Shown piece by piece: positions 8,348-17,467 of a stretch of 64,000 nt of DNA. The position numbers and the translations under genes were made by a program. Positions within the stretch are counted from its first letter, which is position 1. Each line of letters starts with the position of its first letter. The stretch comes from Maritimibacter sp. 55A14 (lineage in GTDB: Bacteria; Pseudomonadota; Alphaproteobacteria; Rhodobacterales; Rhodobacteraceae), in NCBI RefSeq assembly GCF_003122205.1, contig NZ_QEYE01000017.1, positions 1-64,000 of the forward strand, read 5' to 3'. The notes beneath the pieces are model-generated. The model was not told the origin of the DNA. It searched no databases and worked only from the letters and a program-made list of their open reading frames with translations.

Positions 8348-8803
8348 TCAGGACACCGATTCCAGTTCTTCCTTGCTGAGCCCACCCGGCACAATGGTGA
8401 TCGGGATCGGTAGCGTGCCCGACGACCGGCTGAGATGCGTCACCAGCGGTCCAGGACCGTCGCGCGAAAGTCCCGCACCCAGGACCAGCACGCCGACATC
8501 GCGGTCTTCCTCGATTTGCGCCAGGATTTCCGGCACCGGTTCGCCCTCGCGGATCACCAGTTCCGGATCGACGCCCTGCCGGTCGCGCATCCATTTGGCG
8601 AAGACCTCGAAATGCACCTCGATCCGCTCGCGGGCCTCGGCGCGCATGATATCCGCGACACCGATCCAGTGCTGGAACTCCTCGGGCGGAATGACCGCCA
8701 GGATCTGCACTCCGCCGCCGGTGCGCGCGGCCCGCATCGCGGCGAAGCGCATCGCGTTAAGGCATTCCTTGCTGTCGTCGAGCACGACGAGAAACTTGCG
8801 CAT
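8348..8803 (-). CDS. Universal stress protein (UspA family)
   Basis: A 151-residue single-domain Usp. The N-terminal MRKFLVVLDDSKECLNAMRFA carries the nucleotide-contacting aspartate, and the C-terminal half has VLVLGAG followed by PIPITIVPGGLS, the usual last strand. The glycine-rich ATP loop (G-x2-G-x9-G-S/T) is not well formed here, so ATP binding is uncertain. Cytoplasmic. The gene is separated from nifU by about 80 bases and is transcribed in the same direction. Confidence 0.88.
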   Translation of the reverse strand: MRKFLVVLDDSKECLNAMRFAAMRAARTGGGVQILAVIPPEEFQHWIGVADIMRAEARERIEVHFEVFAKWMRDRQGVDPELVIREGEPVPEILAQIEEDRDVGVLVLGAGLSRDGPGPLVTHLSRSSGTLPIPITIVPGGLSKEELESVS

Positions 8804-8875
8804 GGTCCTGCGGCCTCCCTTGACCGGTGGATGATGGCCGGGCGCGGGCGGCGTTGCAAGCGCGCCGTTGCCGCC

Positions 8876-9739
8876 TCAAGCCTCGCTGCGTGCCCAATCC
8901 CAGTACATGTCGCGCAGCCGTCGCGTGACCGGCCCGATCTGGTAATGGTTGTCGTCGAACCGCGTCACCGGCGTGACCTTCATCAGGTTGCCGGTCAGGA
9001 AGACCTCGTCGGCGGTATGGAAATCCTCGAATGTCAGTACCGTCTCATGCGCCTGCACCCCGTCCGCCGCCAGGTTGGAGATATGCCGCGCCCGCGTGAT
9101 GCCCGCCAGGAACGTGCCGTTGGGCACCGGCGTGAATATCTCGCCGTCGCGCACCATGAAGACATTGGCCGTCGCCGTCTCCGCGACATTGCCCAGCGCG
9201 TCGGCCACCAGCGCATTGCCGAAACCCTTGGCACGGGCCTCCGCCAGCATCCGCGCGTTGTTGGGATAAAGGCAGCCCGCCTTGGCGTTGACCACCGCAT
9301 CCTCCAGCACCGGGCGGCGGAACCGCGTCGTGGTCAGCGTCGTGGCGGTGTCGGGATCGGGCATCGGCACCTCTTCGAGGCAGATGCAGAAGCCCGTCGC
9401 GCCGGGTTCCGGAATGATGCCCAGATAGCCGCCGTCGATGCCCCAGTACATCGGACGGATATAGACCGCCGCATCGCGCGGATAGGCCGCGAGCCCCTCG
9501 TGGACGATCTCCACCATGCGCGCGGTCTCCACCGTGGGGGTCAGCATCAGTGCGCGGGCGGAGGCGTTGACGCGCGCGCAATGCGCCTCCAGGTCCGGCG
9601 CCAGCCCGTCGAACCAGCGCGCCCCGTCGAAGACGGTCGTGCCCAGCCAGGCCCCGTGATCGGCGGCGCGGATCACCGCCGGATCGTCCTCGTGCCAAGT
9701 CCCGTCGAACCATGTGCGGATATTCGTGCCGACCGCCAT
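8876..9739 (-). CDS. Branched-chain amino acid aminotransferase-like class IV enzyme
   Basis: A 287-residue fold-type IV PLP enzyme. VVNAKAGCLYPNNARMLAEA contains the Schiff-base lysine, and ALGNVAETATANVFMV is the conserved E-x2-x-N-[IV]-F segment that binds the cofactor. It transfers amino groups between branched-chain amino acids and 2-oxoglutarate, or possibly acts on D-amino acids or aminodeoxychorismate, because the family overlaps. It is a lone gene on the minus strand. Several Rhodobacterales have this shorter paralogue besides the main IlvE, so I give no symbol. Confidence 0.85.
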   Translation of the reverse strand: MAVGTNIRTWFDGTWHEDDPAVIRAADHGAWLGTTVFDGARWFDGLAPDLEAHCARVNASARALMLTPTVETARMVEIVHEGLAAYPRDAAVYIRPMYWGIDGGYLGIIPEPGATGFCICLEEVPMPDPDTATTLTTTRFRRPVLEDAVVNAKAGCLYPNNARMLAEARAKGFGNALVADALGNVAETATANVFMVRDGEIFTPVPNGTFLAGITRARHISNLAADGVQAHETVLTFEDFHTADEVFLTGNLMKVTPVTRFDDNHYQIGPVTRRLRDMYWDWARSEA

Positions 9740-9808
9740 TGCGCCCTCCCTGCCTGCCGAGCGCGCATCTTGTCACCGCGAGCGCGGGGCGTCCAGCCGG
9801 ATGCAGCG

Positions 9809-10294
9809 TCAGGCCGCCTCGGCGATCAGCGCGGGGACGTCGAGGGGCGCGTTGGACATCTTCAGACCGCCATCGGCGTCGCGCGGCCAGTCCTCCTGCG
9901 GCCGGTCGCGGTAGAGCTCCACCCCGTTTCCGTCCGGGTCGCGCAGATAGACCGCCTCGCTGACGCCGTGATCGGCCGCGCCGTCGAGTGGGATGCCCGC
10001 CGCCAGAACCCGGCGCACCGCATCACCCAGGCTCGCCCGGTCGGGATAGAGGAACGCCGTGTGATAGAGTCCCGTATGTCCCGGCGGCGGCGGCGTCGCG
10101 CCACGGCTCTCCCAGGTGTTGAGCCCGATATGGTGGTGATAGCCCCCCGCCGACAGAAAGGCCGCGCCGGAGGCGTATTTCTGCTGCAACTCGAATCTGA
10201 GAACCCCGCCATAGAAGGCGATGGACCGGTCGAGGTCGGCGACGCGCAGATGGACATGTCCGATGCGGGTCGCCGGGTGAACGCTTTTGGTCAT
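9809..10294 (-). CDS. VOC-superfamily protein (glyoxalase/dioxygenase fold)
   Basis: A 161-residue protein with one VOC module, starting HPATRIGHVHLRVADLDRSIAFYGGVL. The strands carry the expected metal ligands: H in HVHL, H in the GGYHHHIGLN segment, and E near the end of YLRDPDGNGVELYRD. A metal-dependent lyase, dioxygenase or resistance protein activity is possible; this length fits catechol-2,3-dioxygenase-like small proteins. ATG at 10294 was preferred to an in-frame codon at 10378 because the added N-terminus has no family similarity. Confidence 0.82.
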   Translation of the reverse strand: MTKSVHPATRIGHVHLRVADLDRSIAFYGGVLRFELQQKYASGAAFLSAGGYHHHIGLNTWESRGATPPPPGHTGLYHTAFLYPDRASLGDAVRRVLAAGIPLDGAADHGVSEAVYLRDPDGNGVELYRDRPQEDWPRDADGGLKMSNAPLDVPALIAEAA

Positions 10295-10521
10295 TGCTCT
10301 GCTCCGTGATCTGTTTCCATCAATATAAGGCGTTCGCAGAAGCGCGAAAACACGCGCCCTCGCACCGCTAATGTGCATTCATGCCAAAGCCGCCGCCGCC
10401 CGCCGCGGAAAGTTGCCGATCCGGCACACCGCCACCCGCCCCACGAAAATTTTAATGGCGGGTGCGCTTGGCTTCCGGCAATCAGACCCCAGATCGGGTC
10501 AACACGATGAAAGGCAGGACC

Positions 10522-11103
10522 ATGACGCAACGCAGATTCGACCGCCGAGGCATGCTCGTCACGGGCGCGGCAATGCTGGGCAGCCTCGCCAGCCCGGCGC
10601 TGGCGCAGGGCCTCCCCGGCGATACGCCCCCGGTGACGGTGCGCCGGAACGCCTCGAGCTTCCGCACGCTCGTCTGGCAGGACCATTTCGAGACGTTGGA
10701 AGGTGGCGCGATCCTCGCCGACACGACCTCGCGCGCGGTGCATTACTGGTCCGAGGATGAAAGCATTTACCGGCTCTACCCCTCCTCTGTCCCGATGAGC
10801 GAGGATCTTACCCGCCGCGGTCTGACCCGCGTCGTCCGCAAGGTGGTCGGCCCGACCTGGCGGCCCACCCCCTCGATGAAGGAGCGCGACCCCAGCCTGC
10901 CCGATGTGGTCGGCCCCGGCCCGGACAATCCGCTGGGCTCGCATGCGCTCTATCTCGCATGGCAGTTTTACCGCGTCCACGGCACCCATGACACGCGCAA
11001 GATCGGGCGGCGCTCCTCCTCGGGCTGCATCGGCCTCTATAACGAGGATATCGCCGAGCTTTTCGAGATGGCCGAGGTCGGCACGCAGGTGCGGCTGGTC
11101 TGA
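10522..11103 (+). CDS. L,D-transpeptidase (YkuD domain)
   Basis: A 193-residue exported protein. The N-terminus MTQRRFDRRGMLVTGAAMLG...ASPALAQG is a signal peptide with an arginine-rich, Tat-like n-region. The YkuD catalytic region is visible as HALYLAWQFYRVHGT and RRSSSGCIGLYNED, with the His and the nucleophilic Cys of the H-G-T...S-x-G-C-I-G motif. It should form 3-3 peptidoglycan cross-links or attach proteins to peptidoglycan in the periplasm. ATG at 10522 fits the signal peptide; an ATG at 10507 is a possible alternative. It converges with trpS across a repeat-containing spacer. Confidence 0.88.
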   Translation: MTQRRFDRRGMLVTGAAMLGSLASPALAQGLPGDTPPVTVRRNASSFRTLVWQDHFETLEGGAILADTTSRAVHYWSEDESIYRLYPSSVPMSEDLTRRGLTRVVRKVVGPTWRPTPSMKERDPSLPDVVGPGPDNPLGSHALYLAWQFYRVHGTHDTRKIGRRSSSGCIGLYNEDIAELFEMAEVGTQVRLV

Positions 11104-11171
11104 CCGTCCGGAATCCTCCACCGGCCTTCTTCTTGCCTCCAATATCCCCGCCGGAGGCCCCGCGGCCGCCC

Positions 11172-11237
11172 ATGGCGGCCGCATCGCAAAATCTTGGGCC
11201 GCGCATGGCGGCCGCAACGCAATGTCTTGCGCCGCGC
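11172..11237. repeat. Two tandem 33-bp repeats with a palindromic core
   Basis: Unit 1 (11172-11204) and unit 2 (11205-11237) begin ATGGCGGCCGCA and match at about 29 of 33 positions. Each unit contains a GGC(G)GCCGC / CAT / palindrome. Around unit 1 the arms GCGGCCGCC (11162-11170) and GGCGGCCGC (11174-11182) pair perfectly over a CAT loop. The repeats lie in the 159-base spacer between two convergent genes, so they may serve as a double transcription terminator or belong to a dispersed intergenic repeat family. Confidence 0.75.
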
Positions 11238-11262
11238 GCGCGCCGCCGGTCAGGGCGCGCGG

Positions 11263-12309
11263 TCAGCCACGCACCATGCCCACGATATCGAAGGTACGCT
11301 CCAGGATCGGCTGCGCGAGGACGCGGGCGCGCGCCGCGCCGTCGGCCAGGATGCGGTCGATCTCGGCCGGGTCGTGCATGAGCCTCGCCATCTCCGCCGA
11401 GATCGGCGCAAGCTCCGCCACCGCCAGATCGGCCAGCAGCGGCTTGAACTCGGAAAACGGCTTGCCGCCATGCTCGGCCATCACCTGCGCCACGGAACCG
11501 CCGGAAAGCGCGGCATAGATGTTCACCAGGTTGCGCGCCTCGGGCCGCGCCTCCAGCCCGCCGGGCGCCTCGGGCAGCGGTTCGGGATCGGTCTTGGCCT
11601 TGCGCACCTTCCGTGCGATCGTGTCGGCATCGTCGGTGAGGTTGATCCGGCTCATGTCCGAGGGGTCGGATTTCGACATTTTCTTGGTGCCGTCGCGAAG
11701 CGACATCACCCGCGTCGCCGCGCCCTCGATCACCGGCTCCACCACCGGAAAGAACTCCACGCCATAGTCGTTGTTGAACTTGATCGCGATGTCGCGGGTC
11801 AGCTCCAGATGCTGTTTCTGGTCCTCGCCGACTGGAACATGCGTGGCGTGATAGGCCAGGATGTCGGCCGCCATCAGGTTGGGATAGGCGAAGAGCCCGA
11901 CGCTCGCCTTCTCGCGGTTCTTGCCGGCCTTGTCCTTGAACTGGGTCATCCGGTTCAGCCAGCCCATCCGGGCCACGCAGTTGAAGATCCAGCCCAGTTC
12001 GGCATGCGCCGGGACCTGGGACTGGTTGAAGAGGATCGAGCGCGCCGGGTCGAGCCCCGCTGCCAGGTAGCCCGCCGCCAGTTCCCGCGTCGCGCGGCGC
12101 AGCGCGTCTGGCTCCTGCCAGACGGTGATCGCGTGCATGTCCACCACGCAATAGATTGTCTCGACGCCGCTGTCCTGCATCTCGACGAAACGCTTGATGG
12201 CGCCCAGATAATTGCCCAGCGTCAGCCCGCCAGAGGGCTGGATGCCGGAAAACACGCGCTGCGGAAAATCCGGCGCGCGGCTATCAGGCATGTGGACCGT
12301 ATCGCCCAT
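11263..12309 (-). CDS. trpS: Tryptophanyl-tRNA synthetase
   Basis: A 348-residue class I aminoacyl-tRNA synthetase that charges tRNA-Trp. The ATP-binding HIGH-type motif is in [11 protein letters not shown] (about 26-36), and [10 protein letters not shown] (about 207-216) is the KMSKS loop. [19 protein letters not shown] is a family hallmark. Length is normal. Start ATG at 12309 is followed by a short non-conserved tail before RVFSGIQP. Convergent with the L,D-transpeptidase gene and divergent from the rhomboid gene 81 bases away. Confidence 0.95.
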   Translation of the reverse strand: MGDTVHMPDSRAPDFPQRVFSGIQPSGGLTLGNYLGAIKRFVEMQDSGVETIYCVVDMHAITVWQEPDALRRATRELAAGYLAAGLDPARSILFNQSQVPAHAELGWIFNCVARMGWLNRMTQFKDKAGKNREKASVGLFAYPNLMAADILAYHATHVPVGEDQKQHLELTRDIAIKFNNDYGVEFFPVVEPVIEGAATRVMSLRDGTKKMSKSDPSDMSRINLTDDADTIARKVRKAKTDPEPLPEAPGGLEARPEARNLVNIYAALSGGSVAQVMAEHGGKPFSEFKPLLADLAVAELAPISAEMARLMHDPAEIDRILADGAARARVLAQPILERTFDIVGMVRG

Positions 12310-12390
12310 CTCTAGTATCCCCCAGGAGGAAAATCCGTCCGCAGGCTTATCGCCGCCGGACCGTCAGGCGTCAACCGGAGGTTTCCGTGC

Positions 12391-13089
12391 ATGTTCCAGC
12401 CAGATCACAACGCCTCGCCGCTCAACCCGCTGCCCTGGGCCGTCAGTTTCCTGGCGCTCCTCGTTACCGGGATCGAACTGCTCTTCGGTGCGGGTGAACG
12501 CGGATTCATCGGCGGACCCGAGGCGGTGGGCTGGCGGTTGACGGCGATCCGCGACTGGGGCGTGATCGACCCGGTCTTCGACTGGATGGTGCAGACCGGC
12601 CAGTTCCCGCCCTCCGAGCTTGCACGGCTGCTCACCTATCCGCTGATCCATGCCGGTTTCACCCATGCGCTCTTTGTCGTGGTCTTCATCCTGGCGCTGG
12701 GCAAGATGGTGGGGGAGATCTTCAGCCCCGCCGCGCTCCTGTCGGTCTTCTTCGGCTCCGCCGTCTTCGGGGCGCTGGCCTACGTGCTGCTGCTCGACGA
12801 ACGCACGCCTCTGGTGGGTGGGTATCCGGGCGTCTACGGGCTGATCGGCGCGTTCAGCTATATCCTGTGGATGAATCTCAGTGCGACCGGCCACAACCGA
12901 TACCGCGCCTTCACGCTCATCGCGGTGCTGCTGGGCATCCAACTCGTCTTCGGGCTGATCTTCGGCGGCGGCAACGACTGGGTCGCGGATTTCGCGGGCT
13001 TCGTCATGGGGTTCTTCATGTCCTTCGTCGTCAGCCCCGGTGGGGTCCAGCGGATGCGCGACTGGGTGGCGCGCGCGCGGCAGCGCTAG
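12391..13089 (+). CDS. Rhomboid-family membrane protein, catalytic residues apparently missing
   Basis: A 232-residue polytopic membrane protein with the rhomboid signature RLLTYPLIHAGFTHAL followed by about five more transmembrane helices. In active rhomboid proteases the serine sits in G-x-S-G and the histidine in A-H-x-x-G. Here the first region reads VGGYPGVYGLIGAF with no serine, and the second reads WVADFAGFVMGF with no histidine. The H-x-x-x-N of helix 2 is also lost (HALFV). It therefore looks like an inactive rhomboid of unknown role. Same direction upstream neighbours are absent; it converges with murJ. Confidence 0.85.
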   Translation: MFQPDHNASPLNPLPWAVSFLALLVTGIELLFGAGERGFIGGPEAVGWRLTAIRDWGVIDPVFDWMVQTGQFPPSELARLLTYPLIHAGFTHALFVVVFILALGKMVGEIFSPAALLSVFFGSAVFGALAYVLLLDERTPLVGGYPGVYGLIGAFSYILWMNLSATGHNRYRAFTLIAVLLGIQLVFGLIFGGGNDWVADFAGFVMGFFMSFVVSPGGVQRMRDWVARARQR

Positions 13090-13103
13090 ACAGCCGGGGC
13101 CGC

Positions 13104-14648
13104 TCAGCCGCGCTTCAGGGCCGAGCGCAGATCCGTGGCCGTGAAGGCGCCGGTCGCGATGCTGGCCAGCCCGTAGAGCAGCATTCCCGCCGCCACCAGA
13201 AGCGCCAGCGCCGGTCCGCGCCAAAGCCCGCTCTCCCAGGCCGGCGCCAGGACGAGGTTCAGCGCGAAGAGCCCCGCCGCCATCAGCCCGGTGGCCAGCA
13301 GGATGCGCGGCAGACGCCGCCTGAGGCGCGCGTCGAACTGCGCCGCCGCGCCCATCCGCCGCGAGCCGCGCCAGAGCAGCGCCGCCATCGCCCAGCCCGC
13401 CAGCGTGGTGCCCAGCGCGGCGGCGAGATAGCCCAGCGTGAAGCTCAGCCCGATCGCGAAGGCGGCGTTCACCACGAGAGCGGCGAGCGCGAAATAGAAC
13501 GGCGTCTTCGTGTCTTCGCGCGCGAAGTAGAGCGGCTGAAGCACCTTTTGCAGCACGAAGGCGGGCAGACCCGCGCCATAGATCGCCAGCGCCGCGGCGG
13601 TGGCTGCGCTGTCGCCGGCCCCGAAGGCGCCGCGCTCGAAGAGGACCGAGATCAGCGCATGCGGCACCACCATCAGCGCCGCGGCCGAGGGCAGCGTCAA
13701 TGCCAGCGCAAACTCGGTGGCGCGGCTGAAGGCGTGCTGGCCGCCGGCTTCGTCCCCGCCGCGCAGACGCCGCGACAGGTCGGGCAGCAGTACCACGCCG
13801 ATGGCGATGCCCACCACGCCCAGCGGCAACTGGTAGAGCCGGTCGGCATAGTTCAGCCATGCCACCGCGCCGTCGAAGAAACTCGCGACCTGGCGGCCGA
13901 CCAGAAGGTTGATCTGCACCACCCCGCCGGCCAGCATCGCGGGCGCGGCGATCACCGCCAGGCGCCTGAGTTCCGGGGTCATGCGGGGGCGGTGGAGACG
14001 CACGCGCATCCCCGCGCGGTCGGCGGCGCGCCAGACCAGCGCAAGCTGCGCGACGCCCGCCAGCGGCACGGTCCAGGCCAGAGTCGTGCCGATATCCCAG
14101 CCCAGCGCGCCGGCCAGCAGAATGGCGCCGATGAAAAGCACGTTGAGCAGCACCGGCGCGGCGGCGGCGGCGGCGAAGCGGCCCATCGCGTTCAGCACGC
14201 CCGACAGGAGCGCAGCCAGCGAGATGAAGAGGATATAGGGGAACGCCACGCGCCCGAAGGCCACCGCCATGTCGAACCGCGCGTCCCCCGCGAAGCCCGA
14301 GGCCATCGCCAGCACCAGCCAGGGCATGAAGACCTGCGCCAGAAGCGTGAAGACGACCAGCAGCGTGGCCAGTGCCGTCATCGCGTCCGACGCGAAACCG
14401 CGGGCGTCATCGCCGGCCTCCAGCCGCTTGGCGAACATCGGCACGAAGGCCATATTGAAGGCGCCCTCGGCAAAGAAGCGGCGGAACATGTTGGGCAGCG
14501 AGAAGGCGATCAGGAAGGCCTCGGCCACCGGCCCCGCGCCCAGATACGCCGCAATCAGAATATCGCGCAGGAAACCCAGCATGCGGCTGGCCAGCGTCCA
14601 GACGCCGACCGTGAAGAAGCCCCGCACCAGCCGGATCGGCGCGGTCAT
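13104..14648 (-). CDS. murJ: Lipid II flippase MurJ
   Basis: A 514-residue MVF/MATE-like protein with 14 predicted membrane helices. The start IRLVRGFFTVGVWTLASRMLGFLRDILIA is a family hallmark, including the R-x-L-G-F-x-R-D segment involved in the central cavity, and LPNMFRRFFAEGAFN follows. It moves lipid II across the inner membrane for peptidoglycan synthesis. It overlaps glnD upstream by 4 bases (ATGA), an arrangement found in many alphaproteobacteria, so glnD and murJ are translated as a unit. Confidence 0.94.
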   Translation of the reverse strand: MTAPIRLVRGFFTVGVWTLASRMLGFLRDILIAAYLGAGPVAEAFLIAFSLPNMFRRFFAEGAFNMAFVPMFAKRLEAGDDARGFASDAMTALATLLVVFTLLAQVFMPWLVLAMASGFAGDARFDMAVAFGRVAFPYILFISLAALLSGVLNAMGRFAAAAAAPVLLNVLFIGAILLAGALGWDIGTTLAWTVPLAGVAQLALVWRAADRAGMRVRLHRPRMTPELRRLAVIAAPAMLAGGVVQINLLVGRQVASFFDGAVAWLNYADRLYQLPLGVVGIAIGVVLLPDLSRRLRGGDEAGGQHAFSRATEFALALTLPSAAALMVVPHALISVLFERGAFGAGDSAATAAALAIYGAGLPAFVLQKVLQPLYFAREDTKTPFYFALAALVVNAAFAIGLSFTLGYLAAALGTTLAGWAMAALLWRGSRRMGAAAQFDARLRRRLPRILLATGLMAAGLFALNLVLAPAWESGLWRGPALALLVAAGMLLYGLASIATGAFTATDLRSALKRG

Positions 14649-17467
14649 TCCTGGGCCCTTTCCGCGCCCTTCGCAATGGCGTCGGCCAGCTTGCGTTCCA
14701 GCGCGTCGCGCTTGGCCTGCGAATGGAGTTTCAGGCCGAACATGTCCTTGACGTAGAAACTGTCCACCGCCTGCGCGCCATAGGAGGCGATCACCGCGCT
14801 GGCGATATAGATGTTGTTGGCCGCCAGCACCCGCGTCAGATCGTGCAACAGGCCGGGACGGTCGCGCGTATCGACCTCGATGATCGTGTAAATCTCCGAA
14901 CCCTCGTTGTCGAAGGTGATCGAAGTCGGGACACGGAAGCGGCGCTCGCGTTTCTTGAGTTTGTCACGGTCGGCCAGCGCGGTGCTGGCCACGACCTCGC
15001 CCTTCAGGGTCTTCTCGATCATGCTGCGCAGCCGCGGCAGCTTCTCCTCGCTATAGGGATGGCCGGCGGCGTCCTGGAGCCAGAAGACCGGCGTCGCGTA
15101 GCCGTCGGAGGAGGTGAAGGTCTTGGCTTCCACCACATTGGCGCCGACCAGCGCCAGCGCGCCCGCGAGCCGCGAGAAGATGCCCGGATGGTCGGCCAGT
15201 GCGAAACAGGCCCGTGTCGCGTCGCGATAGGCGTCCGGCGTCAGCTCGATGCGGATCTCGTCATCGCCGATATCGCGCAAGAGCCGCGCGAAGACGGCCT
15301 GCGTGCCGGTGTCGAGCCCCTGCCAGTACTGCGGGTAGTGCCGGTCGCATTCATGCTTGAGCGCCGCCTTGGGCCAGTCGCCCAACTCGGCGCGCAGAGC
15401 CGCCTTGGCCTCGTTCACGCGCTTGGCGCGCCCGGCTTCCTCCAGTCCGCCCTCCAGCGTCTCGACCGTCGCATTGTAGAGCTCGCGCAGCAGCACGGCC
15501 TTCCAGTTGTTCCAGGTGCCGGGGCCGACGCCGCGGATGTCGCATACGGTCAGCACCAGCAGCAGGTTCAGCCGGTCGCGCGATTTCACCAGCCGGGCGA
15601 AGTCGCGCACGGTGCGCGGGTCGCTTAGGTCGCGCTTCTGGGCTACGTCGGACATTAGCAAGTGATGGCGCACCAGCCATTCCGCGGTCTCTGCCTCCGC
15701 GGCGTCCAGCCCCAGCCGCGGCGCCAGCCGCCGTGCGATGCGCGCGCCCAGGATCGAGTGGTCCTCGGGCTGGCCCTTGCCGATATCGTGCAGCAGCAAC
15801 GCCACGTAGAGAACCCGGCGGTTGACGCCCTCGTTCAGGATCGACGAGGCGATGGGCAACTCCTCCACCCGCTCGCCGCGCTCGATCTCCGCCAGGTTGG
15901 AGATGCACTGGATGGTGTGTTCGTCCACTGTGTAGTGGTGGTACATGTTGAACTGCATCATCGCCACGATGTTCTGAAACTCGGGGATGAAGGCGCCCAG
16001 CACACCCAACTCGTTCATCCGTCTGAGCGAACGTTCCGGGTTGCCGTGCTTGAGCAACAGGTCGAGGAAGATGCGTGTGGCCTCGGGATCGTTGCGCAAC
16101 TCATCGTCGATCAGGTGCAGGTTACCGGTCACCAGCCGCATCGCGTCGGGGTGGATCAGGTAGCCGGTGCGCAGCGCTTCCTCGAAGAGCCTCAGCAGGT
16201 TCAGCTTGTCGGCCAGGAAGGCGGTCTCGTCGGCCACGACGATCCGGCCCTGGGCGATGTCGTAGCCCGGCTTGAGCTTGCGCCGCCGCCCCGCGCGGCG
16301 CAGGAAACCCACGACGGAAGGCTCCTTCTTCACATGCGCGGCCTCCAGTGCGGTCAGGAAGATGCGCGTCAGGTCGCCCACCGCCGTAGCGTGGCGGAAA
16401 TAGTCCTGCATGAAATGTTCCACCTCGCGTCGCCCGCCGCGATCTTCGTAGCCCAGCCGCTGCGCGACCTCGACCTGATTGTCGAAGGTAAGCTGGTCCA
16501 TCGGGCGGCCAGCGATCAGGTGCAGGTGGCAGCGCACCGCCCAGAGAAATGCCTCTGCCCGCTCGAAGGTCTCGAATTCCTCGCGCGTGAACATGCCCAG
16601 GCCGACCAGGTCATGCGGGGCATCGACCCGGTGCAGGTATTTGGCGATCCAGAAGAGCGATTGCAGGTCGCGCAGCCCGCCCTTGCCTTCCTTGACATTG
16701 GGTTCCAGCACGTAGCGCTGTCCGCCCTGCTTCTCATGCCGCGCGTCGCGTTCGGCCAGCTTGGCCTCGATGAACTCCCGTCCGGTGCCCTTGAAGAGAT
16801 CGTCCCAGAGCGCCGCGTCCAGCGCCGCCGCGAGGCTGTTGTCGCCATCCAGGAACCGATGTTCCAGAAGCGCGGTGCGGATCGTCATGTCCTCGCGCCC
16901 CAGCCGGACGCAATCCTTCACGGTGCGGCTGGCATGGCCTACCTTGAGCCGCAGGTCCCACAGGATGTAGAGCATCGACTCGATGACGCTTTCCGCCCAG
17001 GGGGTGATCTTCCAAGGCGTCAGGAAGAGCAGGTCCACATCCGAACAAGGCGCCATCTCGGCGCGGCCGTAGCCGCCCACGGCGAAGATCGCCAGACGCT
17101 CGCTCTCGGTCGGGTTGGGCAGCGGGTGAAGGTAGCGGCGCGCGACCCAGAAGACCGCCGTCACCACCTGATCGGTGAGCCAGGAATAGGCACTGGTGGT
17201 GGCGCGTGCCTCCAGCGGGCGGTCGCGGAATGTCTCCGATATCGTGGCAAAGCCGGCCTTGTAGGCCGCGCCGATCTCCGCGACCGCGGCGGCGCGGATC
17301 GCCCGCGCGTCGGCGCAGTCCTCGAACTGCGCGGCCAAGGCTCCGCGGAGGGCGTCGGGATCGAAAATCTCCCGTGCCGGACAGATCAGGGCTGTGGGGG
17401 CCGCGCGCGGCCGGAGATCCGCGGGGTCAGAGACCGGCGGCGCCGAAGCTTCTTGGGGCAGGGTCAA
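14645..17467 (-). CDS. glnD: [Protein-PII] uridylyltransferase / uridylyl-removing enzyme GlnD
   Basis: A 940-residue bifunctional nitrogen sensor. The nucleotidyltransferase domain has GGYGRAEMAPCSDVDLLFL (residues 131-149), the central HD domain has LLLHDIGKG with the metal-binding His-Asp, and two ACT domains near the C-terminus (about 735-930) sense glutamine. It uridylylates PII proteins under nitrogen limitation and removes the groups when glutamine is high. Normal length. The start overlaps the preceding LppC-type gene by 41 bases; a later start would lose little, because the first 25 residues are not conserved. Confidence 0.95.
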   Translation of the reverse strand: MTLPQEASAPPVSDPADLRPRAAPTALICPAREIFDPDALRGALAAQFEDCADARAIRAAAVAEIGAAYKAGFATISETFRDRPLEARATTSAYSWLTDQVVTAVFWVARRYLHPLPNPTESERLAIFAVGGYGRAEMAPCSDVDLLFLTPWKITPWAESVIESMLYILWDLRLKVGHASRTVKDCVRLGREDMTIRTALLEHRFLDGDNSLAAALDAALWDDLFKGTGREFIEAKLAERDARHEKQGGQRYVLEPNVKEGKGGLRDLQSLFWIAKYLHRVDAPHDLVGLGMFTREEFETFERAEAFLWAVRCHLHLIAGRPMDQLTFDNQVEVAQRLGYEDRGGRREVEHFMQDYFRHATAVGDLTRIFLTALEAAHVKKEPSVVGFLRRAGRRRKLKPGYDIAQGRIVVADETAFLADKLNLLRLFEEALRTGYLIHPDAMRLVTGNLHLIDDELRNDPEATRIFLDLLLKHGNPERSLRRMNELGVLGAFIPEFQNIVAMMQFNMYHHYTVDEHTIQCISNLAEIERGERVEELPIASSILNEGVNRRVLYVALLLHDIGKGQPEDHSILGARIARRLAPRLGLDAAEAETAEWLVRHHLLMSDVAQKRDLSDPRTVRDFARLVKSRDRLNLLLVLTVCDIRGVGPGTWNNWKAVLLRELYNATVETLEGGLEEAGRAKRVNEAKAALRAELGDWPKAALKHECDRHYPQYWQGLDTGTQAVFARLLRDIGDDEIRIELTPDAYRDATRACFALADHPGIFSRLAGALALVGANVVEAKTFTSSDGYATPVFWLQDAAGHPYSEEKLPRLRSMIEKTLKGEVVASTALADRDKLKKRERRFRVPTSITFDNEGSEIYTIIEVDTRDRPGLLHDLTRVLAANNIYIASAVIASYGAQAVDSFYVKDMFGLKLHSQAKRDALERKLADAIAKGAERAQE

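Noticed and set aside
12867-14756. Long plus-strand ORF (629 codons) opposite murJ
   Set aside because: Composition dominated by Gln/Arg/His, typical of antisense frames in GC-rich genes; murJ on the other strand is certain.
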